NCBI GenBank assembly: GCA_039621445.1
Contig: CP154956.1
Span: 59,281,178-59,345,177, forward strand
Source of the DNA: Euglena gracilis
Lineage: Eukaryota > Euglenida > Euglenophyceae > Euglenales
Direction: 5' to 3'
DNA length: 64,000 bases
Under the pieces are notes generated by a model, which was not told where the DNA came from, ran no database searches, and worked only from the letters and a program-made list of their open reading frames with translations. This document shows, piece by piece, positions 9,597 through 21,136 of the stretch. The position numbers and the translations under genes are program-made. Numbering within the stretch: position 1 is the first letter of the stretch; each line of letters opens with the position of its first letter.

Positions 9597-12500
9597 AAAA
9601 AAAAATAAAAAAAAAAAAAAAAAAGAAAAAAACCGCCCAGGTTTTGTGCCGCCCAACAATTGAATGAGAAAGCATGGCTGCACCTGGTGAAACCAAACAG
9701 AAAGCGTTCATTCCGCTGGGGTGATAAGACCGCCGTGTTGACAGACACGAAGCGGTTTCTGGCACACAACTTATGCACAGGGTCTCTTTGGGGCGGAGTG
9801 CACGCTGTGGGCTAACGCACGCTTCAAAGGGGTTTGGGGCGGTTGGGAACAACACCGATTCCTGAGAGGAAGAAATATTCCTGCTGCAAATCGGCGCGCA
9901 GCGCCGAAGATTTTTTTGGGTTTTTTGGGGGGTCATTCACTGGAGGAAATTGGACTTTCCTTAAATCTGCCGGGAAAAATCCTGGACGGATCCTTAAAAA
10001 GGCGGGAAAAATCGTGGACAAATTTTCGTCCAGAATTTTTCCCACAACATTTTTTCCCCAACAAGTCCCCCCCCCCCCCCCCGGTACCGACAAGGCCTAA
10101 TCGGCCGACCAATTGGGTACTCAGCCGACTACCCACTACCCCCCCCCAATCTACCGTCTGCCACAGTGCCTGCAGTGCCAGTGTCAGAAACCCGAGCATC
10201 CGAAAGTGAAGTCCAAAAAAAGTGCACCCCCCTCTCAGAAGCCATTTTTAATGAGGGTCCAATAATAATAAATATGTGTAATAATAAAGAATAATAATAA
10301 ATAAATGTCACACCCCTGAGGGTCTGAAACTTCGGTCCAATAATATGCGCACCCCGAAAACATAAATGGGGGGGCAGCCCTGTCAAATCCCCAAATCAAG
10401 ATACCGAAATTAACTTGTTGTCGTCCTCGTGCGAACACATGGGCCAATTCCCCCCCCCCCCGTCAGGGCAACACTAAGACTCATTAGAACAGGGGTTTTC
10501 TTAAGGACCCCAGGGGGATGCCACAGGGCGGCTGGAAAGAGGTGCTGTTTGGAAAAAAGGTGCTGGCTGGAATCCCCCTCTTGGGGTGGGGGGTCTGGAG
10601 GGCAGGGATGTATGGGAAGACTTGAAAGGGGGGGGGGTCGGACCCCCCTCCCAACATGGAGGGGTGGGGTAAGACCCCCCATCCAAACTAACATGGGCCC
10701 AGAAATTTTTTGGTTTTGTGGACAGTCCGTCGAAAATTGCTGGAAAACACCTGAATTTCTTTGAAAATGAGTCTAAAAATGCTCATTTTTTGAAACTTTT
10801 TGAACGTGTTTTTTTTTTGTGGAAGACACTCGAAACCCATGGGAAAGCTGATTTTTTTTGAAAAAAAAAAAAAAAAAACATAGTCCCCAGATGTCTGTGA
10901 AGCCCTTCAATTTGGGGGAGGTCCCAGGTGTTTCCAACTTCACCCCCCTCCCCAGACTGGTTTTTCCGGAGTGATTGACTGGTTTTGGCTTGGACCCCCC
11001 CCCCCACTGACAGTGGGGCCAGAACTGGCGGAAGGCAATTTTGTATTTTTTTGTAAACACAATGGAAGGGGAAAATCACAAAATCCTTGGTCAGAGAAAA
11101 ATTGGTTCAAACATGCAGAATTCTTGTTTCCTGTCCCAAGGAAATCCTAATTTCACAGCTTTTATTTATTTATTTTTGCTCAGTGGAACCCCCAGGTCGT
11201 CGTCAGTTTGAAGACTCAAATCGTTCTTTATGGTTTGTCATGCCTATCAAACCAAATAAGACCGAAAATTACCACAATTTTCCAACTTTGTGTGCAACGT
11301 TGGGGTTCCAAGTTACCCCTCGATCGAAAGATCTTTTCAGTAGACGACCAGAAGTGGCCATGAAGTTTTCCCACACTTCACAATACTCCTATTTCAACAC
11401 AACACCAATTTTCACCAAATCTCAACCCAGTGGTCCCCAAATTGCAAATTGACGGCACCACATGCATGGTATAACAGTCAAACAGGACTTCCACAACCAA
11501 TTTCGGCCATGTTTAACAAATTTAATAACACTTGTATTGATGCCAAAATCGGCATTCCTACGAACAGAACCGGTGACCAGGGGGGGGGGAACGCCGGTTC
11601 TGTCCTGAACCCAACTGATCAAACGCCGGGTTAAAACGATTTGAGGCACACACCAGGATCAACAGAATGGAACCCAACAAATGAGTCTTCCAAACCCAAC
11701 TCTAATGGGTGGCATGGAAATGCAAGACATACCTTGGCCCAGAGTTGGGGGAATGCGGCAGGCAAAGATTCTAGTGCCTCCCGACGGATGGCCTGCATGC
11801 GTCTGCTGTCCCCGCCGGGGGGCCACCTGCCCTCTGGGAAGTGCCTGAAAAAAAAAGTCAGGCAACAAAAACGTGACGACCGTTCCACCTTGTCCGGAAA
11901 AAGTTTTTTCGGATCTGGGAGGAGAAAAAACATGGCTTTTGGGCAAAAAAATTCAATTTTTTTTCCGACTTTTGGGACCTATATATGGCCGAAAACGGCA
12001 GAATCGGAAGCCTGCCGCGCTGTTTTGGAGAAGCAGGAAAATCAAAATACTGTCAGATAGGGTTCCAAAAGCTTCAATTTTGGTCTCTGGACATTTCCTT
12101 TGATTTTGCTTCATTTCTGAGATATTTTGAAAACATCGATTTCTTTGCCGCCAAAAACACCCCAATATGGCCCCCTATTGCATGAAACCACAGGTCAATA
12201 TCTCAAATTCTGTGTCGATTTTTTTTGTAAGTGTTCATAAATCAAAGTAGTTTGCGAAAGTTGTCAAAATTTTCAAACGACTTTGAAAGCATTGCAAAAA
12301 CTGTCAAAAAGTGCCAAAATTCTCCGGAGGCCCATTTTTAATGTCAATCCATTCCAACAGCACAGGCGTTGGCTGTGCAAATACGTCCCAAAGTCAGCGG
12401 GCACCCATTAGCTGCAAATTATCCCCCAAAAAATGGGGTTGGTTTGGTTGTCAACCCCAAATGATCAGTGTCCTCCTTGATTGCCAGTCCACGCCACCAC

Positions 12501-13235
12501 AGTGTAGGTTCCTTCTAAAGAATCTTTGTAACCAAAAATTGTGCACACAATAAAAAAAATTTCTGTGAACAACATTCCATCGAGATTTCAAAATGCATCA
12601 CAAAACAAAAATTATGTCTGAGGCACCCAGACTTGAAAAGAAAGATACCAACTTTGGTTCAATCCTTCGACCTTTTATTGTCAAAGGCAGGGCATTCATT
12701 GCTCAATGAGCTTGGGTGGCACTCAGAGGAAGGAATATTGAAAGTGGCTGGAGAAGGTAATTGGGAAGGCTGGAGAACACTGAGATCAAATGGGAAAATT
12801 CTGAAATTCAAAAAAAATGTTCAAAAAACGATTTTTATACAAAATTCTGCCAGGCAGACCACTTTTTTCTAACAATTCTTTCCCCAAGCGGGACAAGCAT
12901 TGGATTCATCCACGGAGGGTTGAGGAATCCAAGCTGGCTGGACCCCCCCCCACCTGGCACCCTCCGCCAAACAAGGCCCTGGTCAAGGGACCACGGAGGT
13001 CATGTTCTTGAAGCATTGCTTGAGCACTCTCTGGGGTTGTGAACAGAACAAAACCAAAACCTGAAAGAGAAGGGCAGAAAGAGGGAAAGACACAAACAGT
13101 TGCCTCGCACCTCTCGAGGAGCCTGTCAGAACATCAACCGCAATTGTTGCCTCCACGACACCAGTGAAATGCGAGAAATACTCTTGGAACTCAGGCTCCG
13201 TGACATTGTATCCAAGTCCAAGGACAATCACTTTT
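6838..13235 (-). CDS. Two-RRM RNA-binding protein (hnRNP/Musashi-like), five exons followed, 5' end not found
   Basis: The exons are 13235-13111, 13060-12954, 11844-11733, 7713-7403 and 6996-6838. Introns are 50, 1109, 4019 and 406 bp, all GT-AG, and all phases agree without a stop. Together they give RRM1 (RNP2 VIVLGL; RNP1 RGFGFVLF rebuilt exactly across the 50 bp intron), a basic Gly/Pro linker, RRM2 (RNP2-like IFACRI; RNP1 RGIAFITY) and a Pro/Gly/Tyr-rich tail ending in a stop at 6838-6840. RRM pairs with such tails are typical of nuclear or cytoplasmic mRNA-binding proteins. The first exon enters in phase 2, so at least one upstream exon with the start codon is missing. The large introns are filled with repeats. 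This is a prediction from splice signals; a pseudogene is unlikely given the intact phases. Confidence 0.72.
7403..7713 (-). CDS. RRM2 main exon
   Basis: The acceptor GTGCAG precedes 7713 and the donor CAG/GTGTGC follows 7403. Translation starts in the phase left by the previous exon with DEVRAYFEQFG (helix 1), then RGIAFITY (RNP1), helix SPESVDSVMQ and strand GGRQIAVDRA. The remaining residues are Pro/Phe/Trp-rich linker. The upstream sequence at 7776 and beyond is an inverted-repeat insertion lying in the intron. Confidence 0.75.
7776..8592. repeat. Inverted-repeat bounded insertion (possible MITE-like element)
   Basis: Bases 7776-7832 and 8533-8592 are inverted copies sharing GTACTAATGGGTCAAGTTCG and a GGCCGAC-rich tip. 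The 700 bp between hold G/C runs and a roughly 97 bp direct repeat (8141 and 8237 copies of AAATAAC[A/G]AAA). Related GGCCGAC/GTCGG tips recur at 9246-9262 and 10100-10135, so the family is dispersed. No coding capacity is seen. It lies inside intron 3 of the RRM gene. Confidence 0.5.
8760..9062. repeat. Degenerate minisatellite
   Basis: About a dozen imperfect copies of a 20-25 bp unit built around ACCCAAAATTAGGCATTTGC run head to tail, with substitutions and small indels in every copy. Confidence 0.65.
9312..10045. repeat. Direct repeat pair flanking an A-rich tract
   Basis: Bases 9312-9362 and 9968-10020 are diverged direct copies (CTGCCGGGAAAAAT, GGAC, ATCCTTAAAA). Between them lies a run of A broken by single bases at 9405-9633 and about 330 bp without recognised content. 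Lys-rich or Phe-rich frames over the A tract are artefacts of composition. Confidence 0.5.
11287..11436. repeat. Dispersed repeat family, copy 1
   Basis: Shares GATCGAAAG.TCTTTTCA, then AGACGACCAG, then CACCAATTTTCACCAAA and CCCAGTGGTCC with 20968-21136, and more weakly with 19752-19865. On the minus strand the first two copies keep the same reading (M.T.GRLLKR.FD.GV.W), hinting at a decayed coding repeat. It lies in intron 3 of the RRM gene. Confidence 0.5.
11588..11632. repeat. GC-rich hairpin repeat, copy near 11.6 kb
   Basis: Contains AACGCCGGTTCTGTCCTGAACC and AACGCCGGGTT, the same unit found as large hairpins at 19541-19661 and in weaker form at 15249-15285 and 16213-16266. Confidence 0.45.
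11733..11844 (-). CDS. Linker and RRM2 beta1 exon
   Basis: This 112 nt exon is bounded by a strong acceptor (a run of T, then CAG, before 11844) and the donor AAG/GTATGT after 11733. In the phase handed on by the previous exon it encodes a Gly/Arg/Pro-rich linker and then TRIFACRIPPTLGQ, which matches an RRM first strand. Its last base G joins AC of the next exon to give Asp. Confidence 0.7.
11850..12950. other. Intron 2 of the RRM gene; nothing else recognised
   Basis: AT-rich sequence with short T and A runs between the two adjacent exons. No domain-bearing frame or repeat family was found. Confidence 0.5.
12954..13235 (-). CDS. RRM1 exons (two exons, 50 bp intron)
   Basis: The acceptor TTTCAG precedes 13235 and the donor GTGCGA follows 13111. 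The intron 13110-13061 ends TCTCTTTCAG. The join restores a Gly codon (G + GT) so that RNP1 reads SSRGFGFVLF. Before it are the beta1 strand KVIVLGLG and helix TEPEFQEYFSHF; after it is the helix TPESAQAMLQEH. The second exon ends CAG before GTGGGG at 12953. The last dozen residues are less RRM-like, so an earlier donor near the CTCCGTG is possible. Confidence 0.75.
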
Positions 13236-13619
13236 CTGAAACAAAAACAAACAAAAAGGAACCTTTTGACCCAAAATGTGCTGAATGAAAATAAACGTAA
13301 ATTTATGTTCACTCCCTCCAATTTGAATACCGACTGCCAACATTCCACCTAAATATCAAGCCTCCCCCTCATCGAATTGCCCCCCCCCCAGGAATAGCTC
13401 ACTGCCATAGCACTTTTTATGGAGAACTTGCAAAAAAATGCTCAGAATAACTTTTTTTAAAAAAAACTTTGCAAAATGACTTTTTGGCAAATATGCTAAA
13501 ATCCACAATTTTTTGCAAACATCCAAAAAAGATGCCAAAATTTTGGGCTGTCTGAGGTTGGGGTAGGGGATAGCTTGGGGGGGGACCTGGATCCCCCTCC
13601 CGGCTGTATATCAGGAAGA

Positions 13620-13725
13620 GAAAGACCCCCCCACTGGCTTTGTCCAGTGGGGGGGTCACCTACTTTGTCCTTCGAACAAAGCCAATGACCCCAGGACAAA
13701 GCTGGTGGGGAGGGGGTCTTGCTGA
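13620..13725. repeat. Dispersed GACAAAG/GTGACCCC motif repeat
   Basis: Several copies of a GGACAAAGC..GTGACCCC unit and its reverse complement lie here; others are at 15155-15235 and 26745-26830. The inverted copies could fold into hairpins. Confidence 0.4.
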
Positions 13726-13907
13726 ACGTTAGTGACCCCCTGCCGGACACAGCTTTAAAATGTGACCCCCTAATGAAGAGAATTGTGTTTTCATTGTTGG
13801 TTTCTTGTTTCCCACAGCCAAAGAGGTGACGCCACAATGATAGACCATTCCGATAGTTGAGGCTGGCTTGGGACCGTCTTGGCAGGGCTCTGGCCTTCTC
13901 CTCACCT

Positions 13908-14066
13908 TCCTTTTATTGCCTTCTCTTATGAAATGAGAATTGTATTTCATCATTGATCTCTCTTATTCGCTTAATTTTTTGAATCTCCTTTTATTGCCTT
14001 CTCTTATTGAAATGAGAATTGTATTTCATCATTGATTTCTCTTATTCGCTTAATTTTTTGAATCTC
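13908..14066. repeat. Tandem duplication of about 78 bp
   Basis: Two head-to-tail copies, starting at about 13908 and 13987, of a unit containing TTTTATTGCCTTCTCTTAT and TTCGCTTAATTTTTTGAATC, differing by two or three bases. Confidence 0.75.
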
Positions 14067-16680
14067 TTCACCTGTTTTTCTTTTTACTTTGTCATGAAAG
14101 CAATTGTTTTGCCTATAAACCTCTCAGCTAACAAATTACTACTTCCTTTCTTGTGTCTTCAACGTCTTAAACTTTCTGTCTTAATAATAACGTCTTAACC
14201 ATACCATTGTGAAAGGTGTGTCCCAGGGTTACGTTTCATTATTTTTTTTAAAAACGTGGTTTTTTTAAAAAAAAAATGCAAAAAAAACACATTCTTTTTG
14301 AAAATGCAGGTTTTCCTTGAAAAAAATGGGCCTTTTGGGGGGGAAGCCAAAACCCATATTTTGGGGAAACATGGACAAAAAATGAAATATTTGCTTTTGT
14401 AGGTATGGATGGCGTCTGTTCAAAAACAACCTTCCAAATGTCACATGGATCAAGGCATAGCACATTTAAATGGTTGCAATCCTTCATTCATTTCTCATTG
14501 TCTGATGAAATCTGAGAAATGAGCTGGAAAACAGTGGATTTGCCAATGGCTTTTCCTGAAAAAGCATTTCAAAAAAATTATCCCTCAAACCCCCAATGGC
14601 GCTTTTTGTTTCTGTTTTTTTTTATTATAAAAATACAAATTTTCAGAAAAAAAAAACATGTCTTTTTGTTCTTAAAAAAACAACGAATGGCCAACCTTGG
14701 GGTGACTGACTGGTTTTAGGCTCCAGACCCCTGGGGAGGGGGAGGGTCGGCTAGGATTGGCCAAAACTGGCCACCCGGGGCGATGATGCCGGATTTTTTG
14801 GGGATTTTTGACCCAAATCCTTTGTTTTTTGTCCATTTTTGGCTGAGTGGTCAAAGTGACTGACCCCCCCCCCCCGGGGGATAGGAAGTTGGTGACTGAT
14901 TTTTGAAAAAGACTTGCTGGTTTTTTTGAAATTGAAAAATGACCCCCTACCCCCCGGGGGGTCCATAAGCAATGGTATGGTCTTAACCTCCATAGGCATT
15001 ATGTATGCCTGTACAAAGTTTTTTTTTGGTGGCGGCTCTCTCCTCCCTTGTGCTGTGTTGCCTAGCAATGTGCTCATCATCACCTAACTCTTTTCTGATC
15101 CGGAATTGATTGTCCCACACATGATTCATTCATTCATTCATCTTGGTGGGTCACAAGACTCAGGACAAAGCCAGTGACCCGCCCCCCTCACCGGCTGAGC
15201 CCATCGGAGACTTTGTCCCAAAACCATGTGCTGGGGCTCTGGCTTCACGCTCGAACCAGCGTTCAGGACGCCGGTTCGGGCTGGATATTATGCGCCGGAA
15301 CCGGCATGAAACCAGCATCTAAGGGACCAAATAAAAAGTTCCAAAAGTTATCAAAATGGTTCGCAGATATTTGGTGATCATATCTGTTGAGGGGTTTTTG
15401 GCCTGTGCGGTGTGGCTGAGTTCTGTGGGTATGATTCGAAAGTCAGGGAGAACTTTCTTTCAATTTGCTTTGAACTGTGGGATCTGACAAGCCAATGAGT
15501 CAAATTTTGGAACGCACGATCGCCAAAAATAAGAGCTTTGTGCATCGTGGCTGCATTCTGTGGCCATCCATCGAAAGCCCATGAGAAGACCTTACGATCA
15601 GACTTCAATGAGATTAAACTTAATGTTCAAATTTAAATCAGACGATCGACATGGGCCTAAGAGCTCAAAGCTCAAAAAGAAGCGCAAAAATGCTCGAAGC
15701 TGTACAAAGAATGGGTATTTGGGGCGAAGTTGGCCGTGATTCCTTGAACGCCAATTCAGTTCGGGCGTGAGGCCAGAGCCCTGATGCATGGCTTCAATAA
15801 CTTTGTCCTGAATGCCGATTTGGGCGCGAAGCCGTGGCTCAGAATGCCGGTTCGGGCTGATGGCTGATGAACTGGCATTCTGGACACAGTTTCCACATCA
15901 GATACCGGCGTAGAGGGAGGGGTGACCGACGCGAATGAGGAATGGAGGCAAAAGTTTCAAAACAAAAACTTCTGAACAAAAGATAACATGGGGGACTTGG
16001 GAAAACGTGCTTCAACTTTTGGCAAAAAAAACAAAAAACACCTTCCTGATGTGTCCTCCATCAAAAGAAAATTACAACATGTACAAAATCTGAAGAAAGA
16101 AGAATAACAGAAGCTTCCCCTGAAATAGCAGCTGATGCAAATGCCATTTCCCCCAGTTCACTGCCTTCTCACTTTTTCGGGTCAGAGGGGGGGACTACAT
16201 TTATTAAAAATGGGGTTCCAAACACCGGTTCTGCACTGAATCTGGCGAAACAAACGCCAGTTCTTCCCGAACTTGAGAATTAGGGGTTTTCATTTTGCAG
16301 ATTTCAGGAAAGGAGAGCATTGGGCCAAAATGACCCAAACCATATGCAACATATCTGGGGGGGGGGGAAATTGGGGGGTCACCACTTCAGAAAAAGACGG
16401 GGCCCCTGCACCAGATTTTACGTTACTAAACTACCTTAACTGTAAAAAAAAGTATGCAATTTGTGAATACGTAACCCCCTCCCAAACAACCTGGAGGGCC
16501 CTTGCTCCTGGCTGAAAAACTTGGCGGGGGGAGGGGCAAAAAAAAGGTGGCTCAAGTAACTTGGCACCCCCTTTTAAGATGAAATTCCTTTACAACGCTG
16601 AAAAAAGGGTCCAAATAACCTGGCGGGGGGGGGGGGGGGGGCAGGGCCAAAAATTGGTTCCAATAACCAGGGGGGGGGAA
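14067..16680. other. No gene recognised
   Basis: AT-rich sequence with G/C runs at intervals, weak copies of the GC hairpin repeat (15249-15285, 16213-16266) and of the GACAAAG motif repeat (15155-15235). No domain-bearing frame on either strand. Confidence 0.45.
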
Positions 16681-16689
16681 TGCAACTGG

Positions 16690-17110
16690 GCCCTTCAAAT
16701 TATGCAAGTCAAAAAAATGCAAAAAAAATGCAAAAAAATGCAAAAAATGCAAAAAAAATGCAACTTGCATGAAAAAACTGAGAAAAAGCTGGAATATAAC
16801 AGAGCTTTGCTGCCTAAGATCAAAAAAAATTTCCAGGGCGAAATATTTTATGCAAAAAAAATGCAAAAAAATGCAAAAAAAATCCATAAATATGGCAACC
16901 AACAACAAAATTTTTTCCAGGACAAAATATTATATGTAGAAAATGCAAAAATATGCAAAAAAAATTCAAACATATGGCAACCAACCAACCAACTACAAAA
17001 AAATTTTCCGGGGAAAATATTTTATGCAAAAAAATGCAAAAAAATGCAAATTTCCGGAAAAGCCGATTATGCAAAAAAAATGCAAATTATGCAAGTTGCA
17101 TTCCCCCCCG
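16690..17110. repeat. ATGCAAAAAA-rich tandem repeat
   Basis: Four or so imperfect units of about 80-110 bp, each with TTTTCC.GG..AAAATATT, TATGCAAAAAA runs and CCAACCAAC. The last unit (about 16989-17106) is repeated in the same orientation at 24919-25050. The lysine- and methionine-rich open frame here is a by-product of the repeat. Confidence 0.65.
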
Positions 17111-19535
17111 CCTGCAATAACCTGGCACCCCGCCAGGTTTTTGGTGGGTTTATAATTACAATGTTCCATTTTTTTTGTCGAACGAAGAAGAAACACAAGG
17201 GATTTGCCCCCCCCCCCAAACGGTGGACACGGGGTGTTCCCCCCGTGGCACTCCGGTGGCCCGCCTGTGACCCGACCTGGACCCTGTTCGACCTTTTTTT
17301 TGGGGGAAAATTTTTGGCCGGTGAGCCAAATGTGACAAAATTTTATCAAGGTTCCCAGTTTTTAGGCCGAAATTTTCAAAATTGAGGTTGGTGATTCCTA
17401 ATTTGTATTAAAATCTTAACTTCAAGTGTGAGAGAATTCCTTATTTGTGGCAAAATTCCCAAAATTTCAGCTTTGGTGGTTCCCAATTTGGCCGCCAAAA
17501 ACACGCCCTCCCCCGCCCTCCGAGACCACCTGGTGACCCGAACTTCCTTTTGGAAAATATTTGTGTACTTTTTTGCCATAATCTTGGACATTTTTTTGAA
17601 GAAAAAAACAACAAAAAAAAGCCAGGTACGCCGGGTAGAAACACGCAGACCGTTGACCAAGAGGGAGGTATCGCCGTCTGACCGAGGACAAAATAGAGGA
17701 CATTCTCTGAAGCAAAAACTGCGTCTTAGACGCATACTCTGTCCTGAAACTCAGATGGACTCAGGACGGAGTCCCCAGGGGCAGAGGGGTCCACTAGCAG
17801 AGCTAGCTAGTGGAATTTTTTTGTACCCACTTGCCTAAAATGCCCATCTTTGGCAACAAACCAGCCAAAGAAAAGCATGTTCCCCGCCAAGAATGCTAAA
17901 AATAGCAGTTTTTCAAAATTTTCGGCACCTTCGGCGCCGAAAAAGATATACCCACCGGCCCTAACCATAAACCAAAACCCCCCCCCCCACAGGGGGGGGG
18001 AGGGGAGGGGGGTCCAAGGGACCCACCCACCCTCCCCCCCCAGGGGAGGGGGTCCAAGACGGGAAAAAAAACCCTGCCCCCCCTTTTACCCCCCGCCCAA
18101 TTGGATTATCGGCCTCCGGGACAAGGCGGCCAATTTCGGCAATGCTGCAACAAGGGCTCAGAAAACCTCCAAGAAACGAGTGTTTCGAGAATTATAAAAT
18201 TTGCCAAACAAAAAAAGTCCCCCCCCAATGTTGACACTACCTCACCCCTCACCCCCCCCCAAAGTGGCCACCCTTCAGGCACCGTGAGACCCCAAAATGG
18301 CCACTATGGGGGAGCGGACATTCCGGGGGGTCAAATTTAGCCTATTTGGCGTCGAAGACAAATGGCCATTTTGAGGAGGGTAAACCAAAATTTGGCAAAA
18401 ATTTTGGCCACTTTGGGGCCACTATGACGTCATTTCATCAGCTGTGTTGCTCTTAAGAGCTGTGGGTTGCGCCGATTTGTTCAGAGATTGCACATCCAGT
18501 GATTTGTTGGATTTAGAGAGCTTTTGCAAAACGGCCCAAAATTTTTTGCTGCCAAATATCAAACTCTCTGCAACAGAATCTCAGATATTTGACAACAATC
18601 TCAAAAATTTTGGCGAAAAGTCCTAGGCGTTTTGGCAAAAGAGCCCAAAATTATGGCAAATGTGGTCAACAATTTTGTTGGGAATATTGTGAGTGTTAAG
18701 TGAAAATTTCCTGTTTGGTTTCTTTTTTGATATTTTTTGGCTCTTTCAAAAAAAAGTGTTGTTTTGTTTGTTTTTAAAAAATGCCAAATATTGGGGTCTA
18801 GGTCCCCCCAAGCTGTCCCCCCCCCCTCTCGCACTGTTCTCATGGGCCATAAAAGGTCCCGGGTATGCGAATAGCTAGGGGGGAGGGGCATAATATATCC
18901 AAAAAATGTGCAGGTCGATGAGAACTTGAAGGCTTAGACCACAATTGTTGCATGCCTTGGTTTGGAAGAAGCTTCTTTTTTCTTCTTTTTAGAATTTGAG
19001 AAATTTGAACCTGTTTGTGGCAATCTCCTTTTGGAAGAATGTTTTTTTGCAAGACCTACGGAAGAAGGCTAAAGCCAATAAAATAAAATGTAATAATTAA
19101 CAAATTTTACCAATTTCCAAAAACATTTTTCTTTTTGGGGCGTTTTTTTGAAAAACCTTTTTGTTTTTTTTAAGAAAACATTTTTTTCCAATTTCTCAAA
19201 AAGATGAAAAGCACCCACCCTGTTGTAGTGGGCACAAATTCTTTGGAAAAAGTGGCAAAAATTGTGGCAAATAAAAAAGGAAATTGTGGATGTTAGGTGT
19301 AATTGAAAAAACTCGGTTTGAAACACCCAAACCATACTTCGAATCCTATTAAGTTCAAAAACTGCCAAAAATGGTCAAAATATCCAAAAAAAAAATTGGA
19401 AAAAAGCAATGCCTTGAAAATTTTCATTTTTTTTTGTGGAAGAAAGATTTTGGCAGAAATGACCCAGAAGTTGCCGAAAATGATCAAAAATGTTCCTTGC
19501 AAAACCTTGTGAACATTTTTTTTTTATCAGAAAGG
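17111..19535. other. No gene recognised
   Basis: Mixed AT-rich sequence and G/C tracts. Frames up to 136 codons exist on both strands, but none has a domain or codon pattern that I would call coding. Confidence 0.4.
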
Positions 19536-19540
19536 GGGGG

Positions 19541-19661
19541 ACGCCGGTTCTGCCGTGAACCCGGCGTCCGGAACGCCGGGTTCAGGACAGAACCGGCGTT
19601 CCCGCCCCCTTGTTTAAAGCGTCGTTTTAGAGACGCCGGGTTCAGGACAGAACCGGCGTCC
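19541..19661. repeat. Large GC hairpins
   Basis: Arms 19541-19569 and 19572-19600 pair (ACGCCGGTTCTG against CAGAACCGGCGT, with AACCCGGCGT inside), and a third arm at 19633-19661 repeats the right arm in direct orientation. Related single arms occur at 11590, 15260 and 16215. Confidence 0.65.
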
Positions 19662-19751
19662 CCAACCTTCGGTGAAAGGACACTGCCGGGACCAATCTCC
19701 GACCACTAATCTGCAATGTTACACTACTTTGGATATCGCCAAATTCCGACG

Positions 19752-19985
19752 ATCGCGAGCGCATCTCTGGATGTGTCAATTGCTCAGGTACAAACTCACC
19801 CCTCAATCAAAAGCTCTTTTCATCAGACGACCAGTGATCATCACCAAATTCAGCCCTGCACAATGCTCTTGTTTCCTGTCGCTGGGAAATCCTAATTTCA
19901 CAATGCTTTTACCCCCCCTGGACCCCTCAGGTCATCGGTTTGAAGAGAAAACTCGTTTCTGTATGGTTCAAAATAACCTCATCTT
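19752..19985. repeat. Dispersed repeat family, copy 2
   Basis: Shares AAAGCTCTTTTCA.CAGACG.CCAG with 11287-11436 and 20968-21136. Its right part also matches 11125-11240 (TGTTTCCTGTC..GGAAATCCTAATTTCACA), so the order of blocks differs between copies. Confidence 0.45.
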
Positions 19986-20700
19986 GTGCTGCAAAAATTT
20001 TGCCAAAAAGTTGCGGCACCCCCCAGGACCCCCCCGGGGGGGTCCCGGAGGACCCACCACTTTTACCCGAAAATGGCCAAAAATGCTAAAAATAGGACCT
20101 TTTTCAAAATTTCCGGTGTCTTCGGGTAAAAAAAAATATATATATACCCACCAGCCCCAACCCCCCTCCCCGGGTGGGAGGGGGTACAAGGGACCTACCC
20201 CCCCCTCTTGGGGAGGCGGTCCAAGACTAAAAAAAAACCCATGGCCAAGGCCAAGTCTTCAAAAGTCTTATGAACTTAGGCGGCCCGGTGGGGGTGGATG
20301 TTTTTTTAAAAAAAAGTTTAAAAAATTTAAAAAAAATGTTATTGTGGTTCATCTTGTTTTTTTCCCATTTTGGACCATCTCTGTAGCAAAAATTGTGTCG
20401 TAAGATGCAGTTTTTTTTTAAGTCCGCGTATAGGAGGTGGAGCGACTCGGGACGGAGGGACTGCCGATGTAAAACAGAACTGTCCATTGTGCTCAATCAC
20501 CATGTTGCACATGTAGAGTTGGCGAACAGCCTATTTTTCCGCAGGCTTTGTGTTAGCAAAATGGCCAAAAGGGATGGTCAAGGTTCAAAATCCGGCCAGA
20601 TTCAACCTGAAATGACATGAATGGCCTAGCATTTCCTAAATTGATCAAAAAATATTTGAAAATATCCCAAAAATGGTTGACAATCTGAGTCATGGCCAGT

Positions 20701-20825
20701 ACCCCCCCAGGACCCCCCCCAGGACCCCCCCCAGGACCCCCCAGGACCCCCCAGGACCCCCCCAGGACACCCCAAGACCCCCCCCCAAACCCCCCAGGAC
20801 CCATAGGACCCCCCAAGACCCACTG
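20701..20825. repeat. CAGGACCCCCC minisatellite
   Basis: Around ten tandem copies of an 10-12 bp C-rich unit. The reverse complement of the same unit forms another array at 21651-21735, so the two arrays make an inverted pair around the dispersed repeat copy 3. Confidence 0.75.
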
Positions 20826-20967
20826 GGGGGCGGTACCCACATGACCCACTGACCGTGGAGTTCCGGGCGCCTTCGGCGCCCGCTACCGGGGGGGCTCCCG
20901 CCCCCCGGGGCAACCAACAGCACCAAAAATCACTACAAATTTGGACTCTGATTCTGGACGATCTGCG

Positions 20968-21136
20968 ATTGCGAGCGTATCTCTGGCTGCATGCAACGTT
21001 GAGGTACCAAATTACCCCAAGATCGAAAGCTCTTTTCAACAGACGGCCAGCGGTGGTCATTGGATTTTTCCACGCTGCACGGTACTCTTTCAAAACATCA
21101 CCAATTTTCACAAAATTGGATATCACCCCAGTGGTC
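20968..21136. repeat. Dispersed repeat family, copy 3
   Basis: Best preserved of the three copies with 11287-11436. The minus strand reads MTTAGRLLKRAFDLGVIWY without a stop. It sits between the two inverted minisatellite arrays. Confidence 0.5.

Noticed and set aside
9338-9936. Phe-rich and Lys-rich open frames
   Set aside because: They come from the A-rich tract at 9405-9633 and have no other coding support.
16561-17385. 274-codon frame rich in Lys, Met and Gln
   Set aside because: Most of it is the ATGCAAAAAA tandem repeat read in frame.
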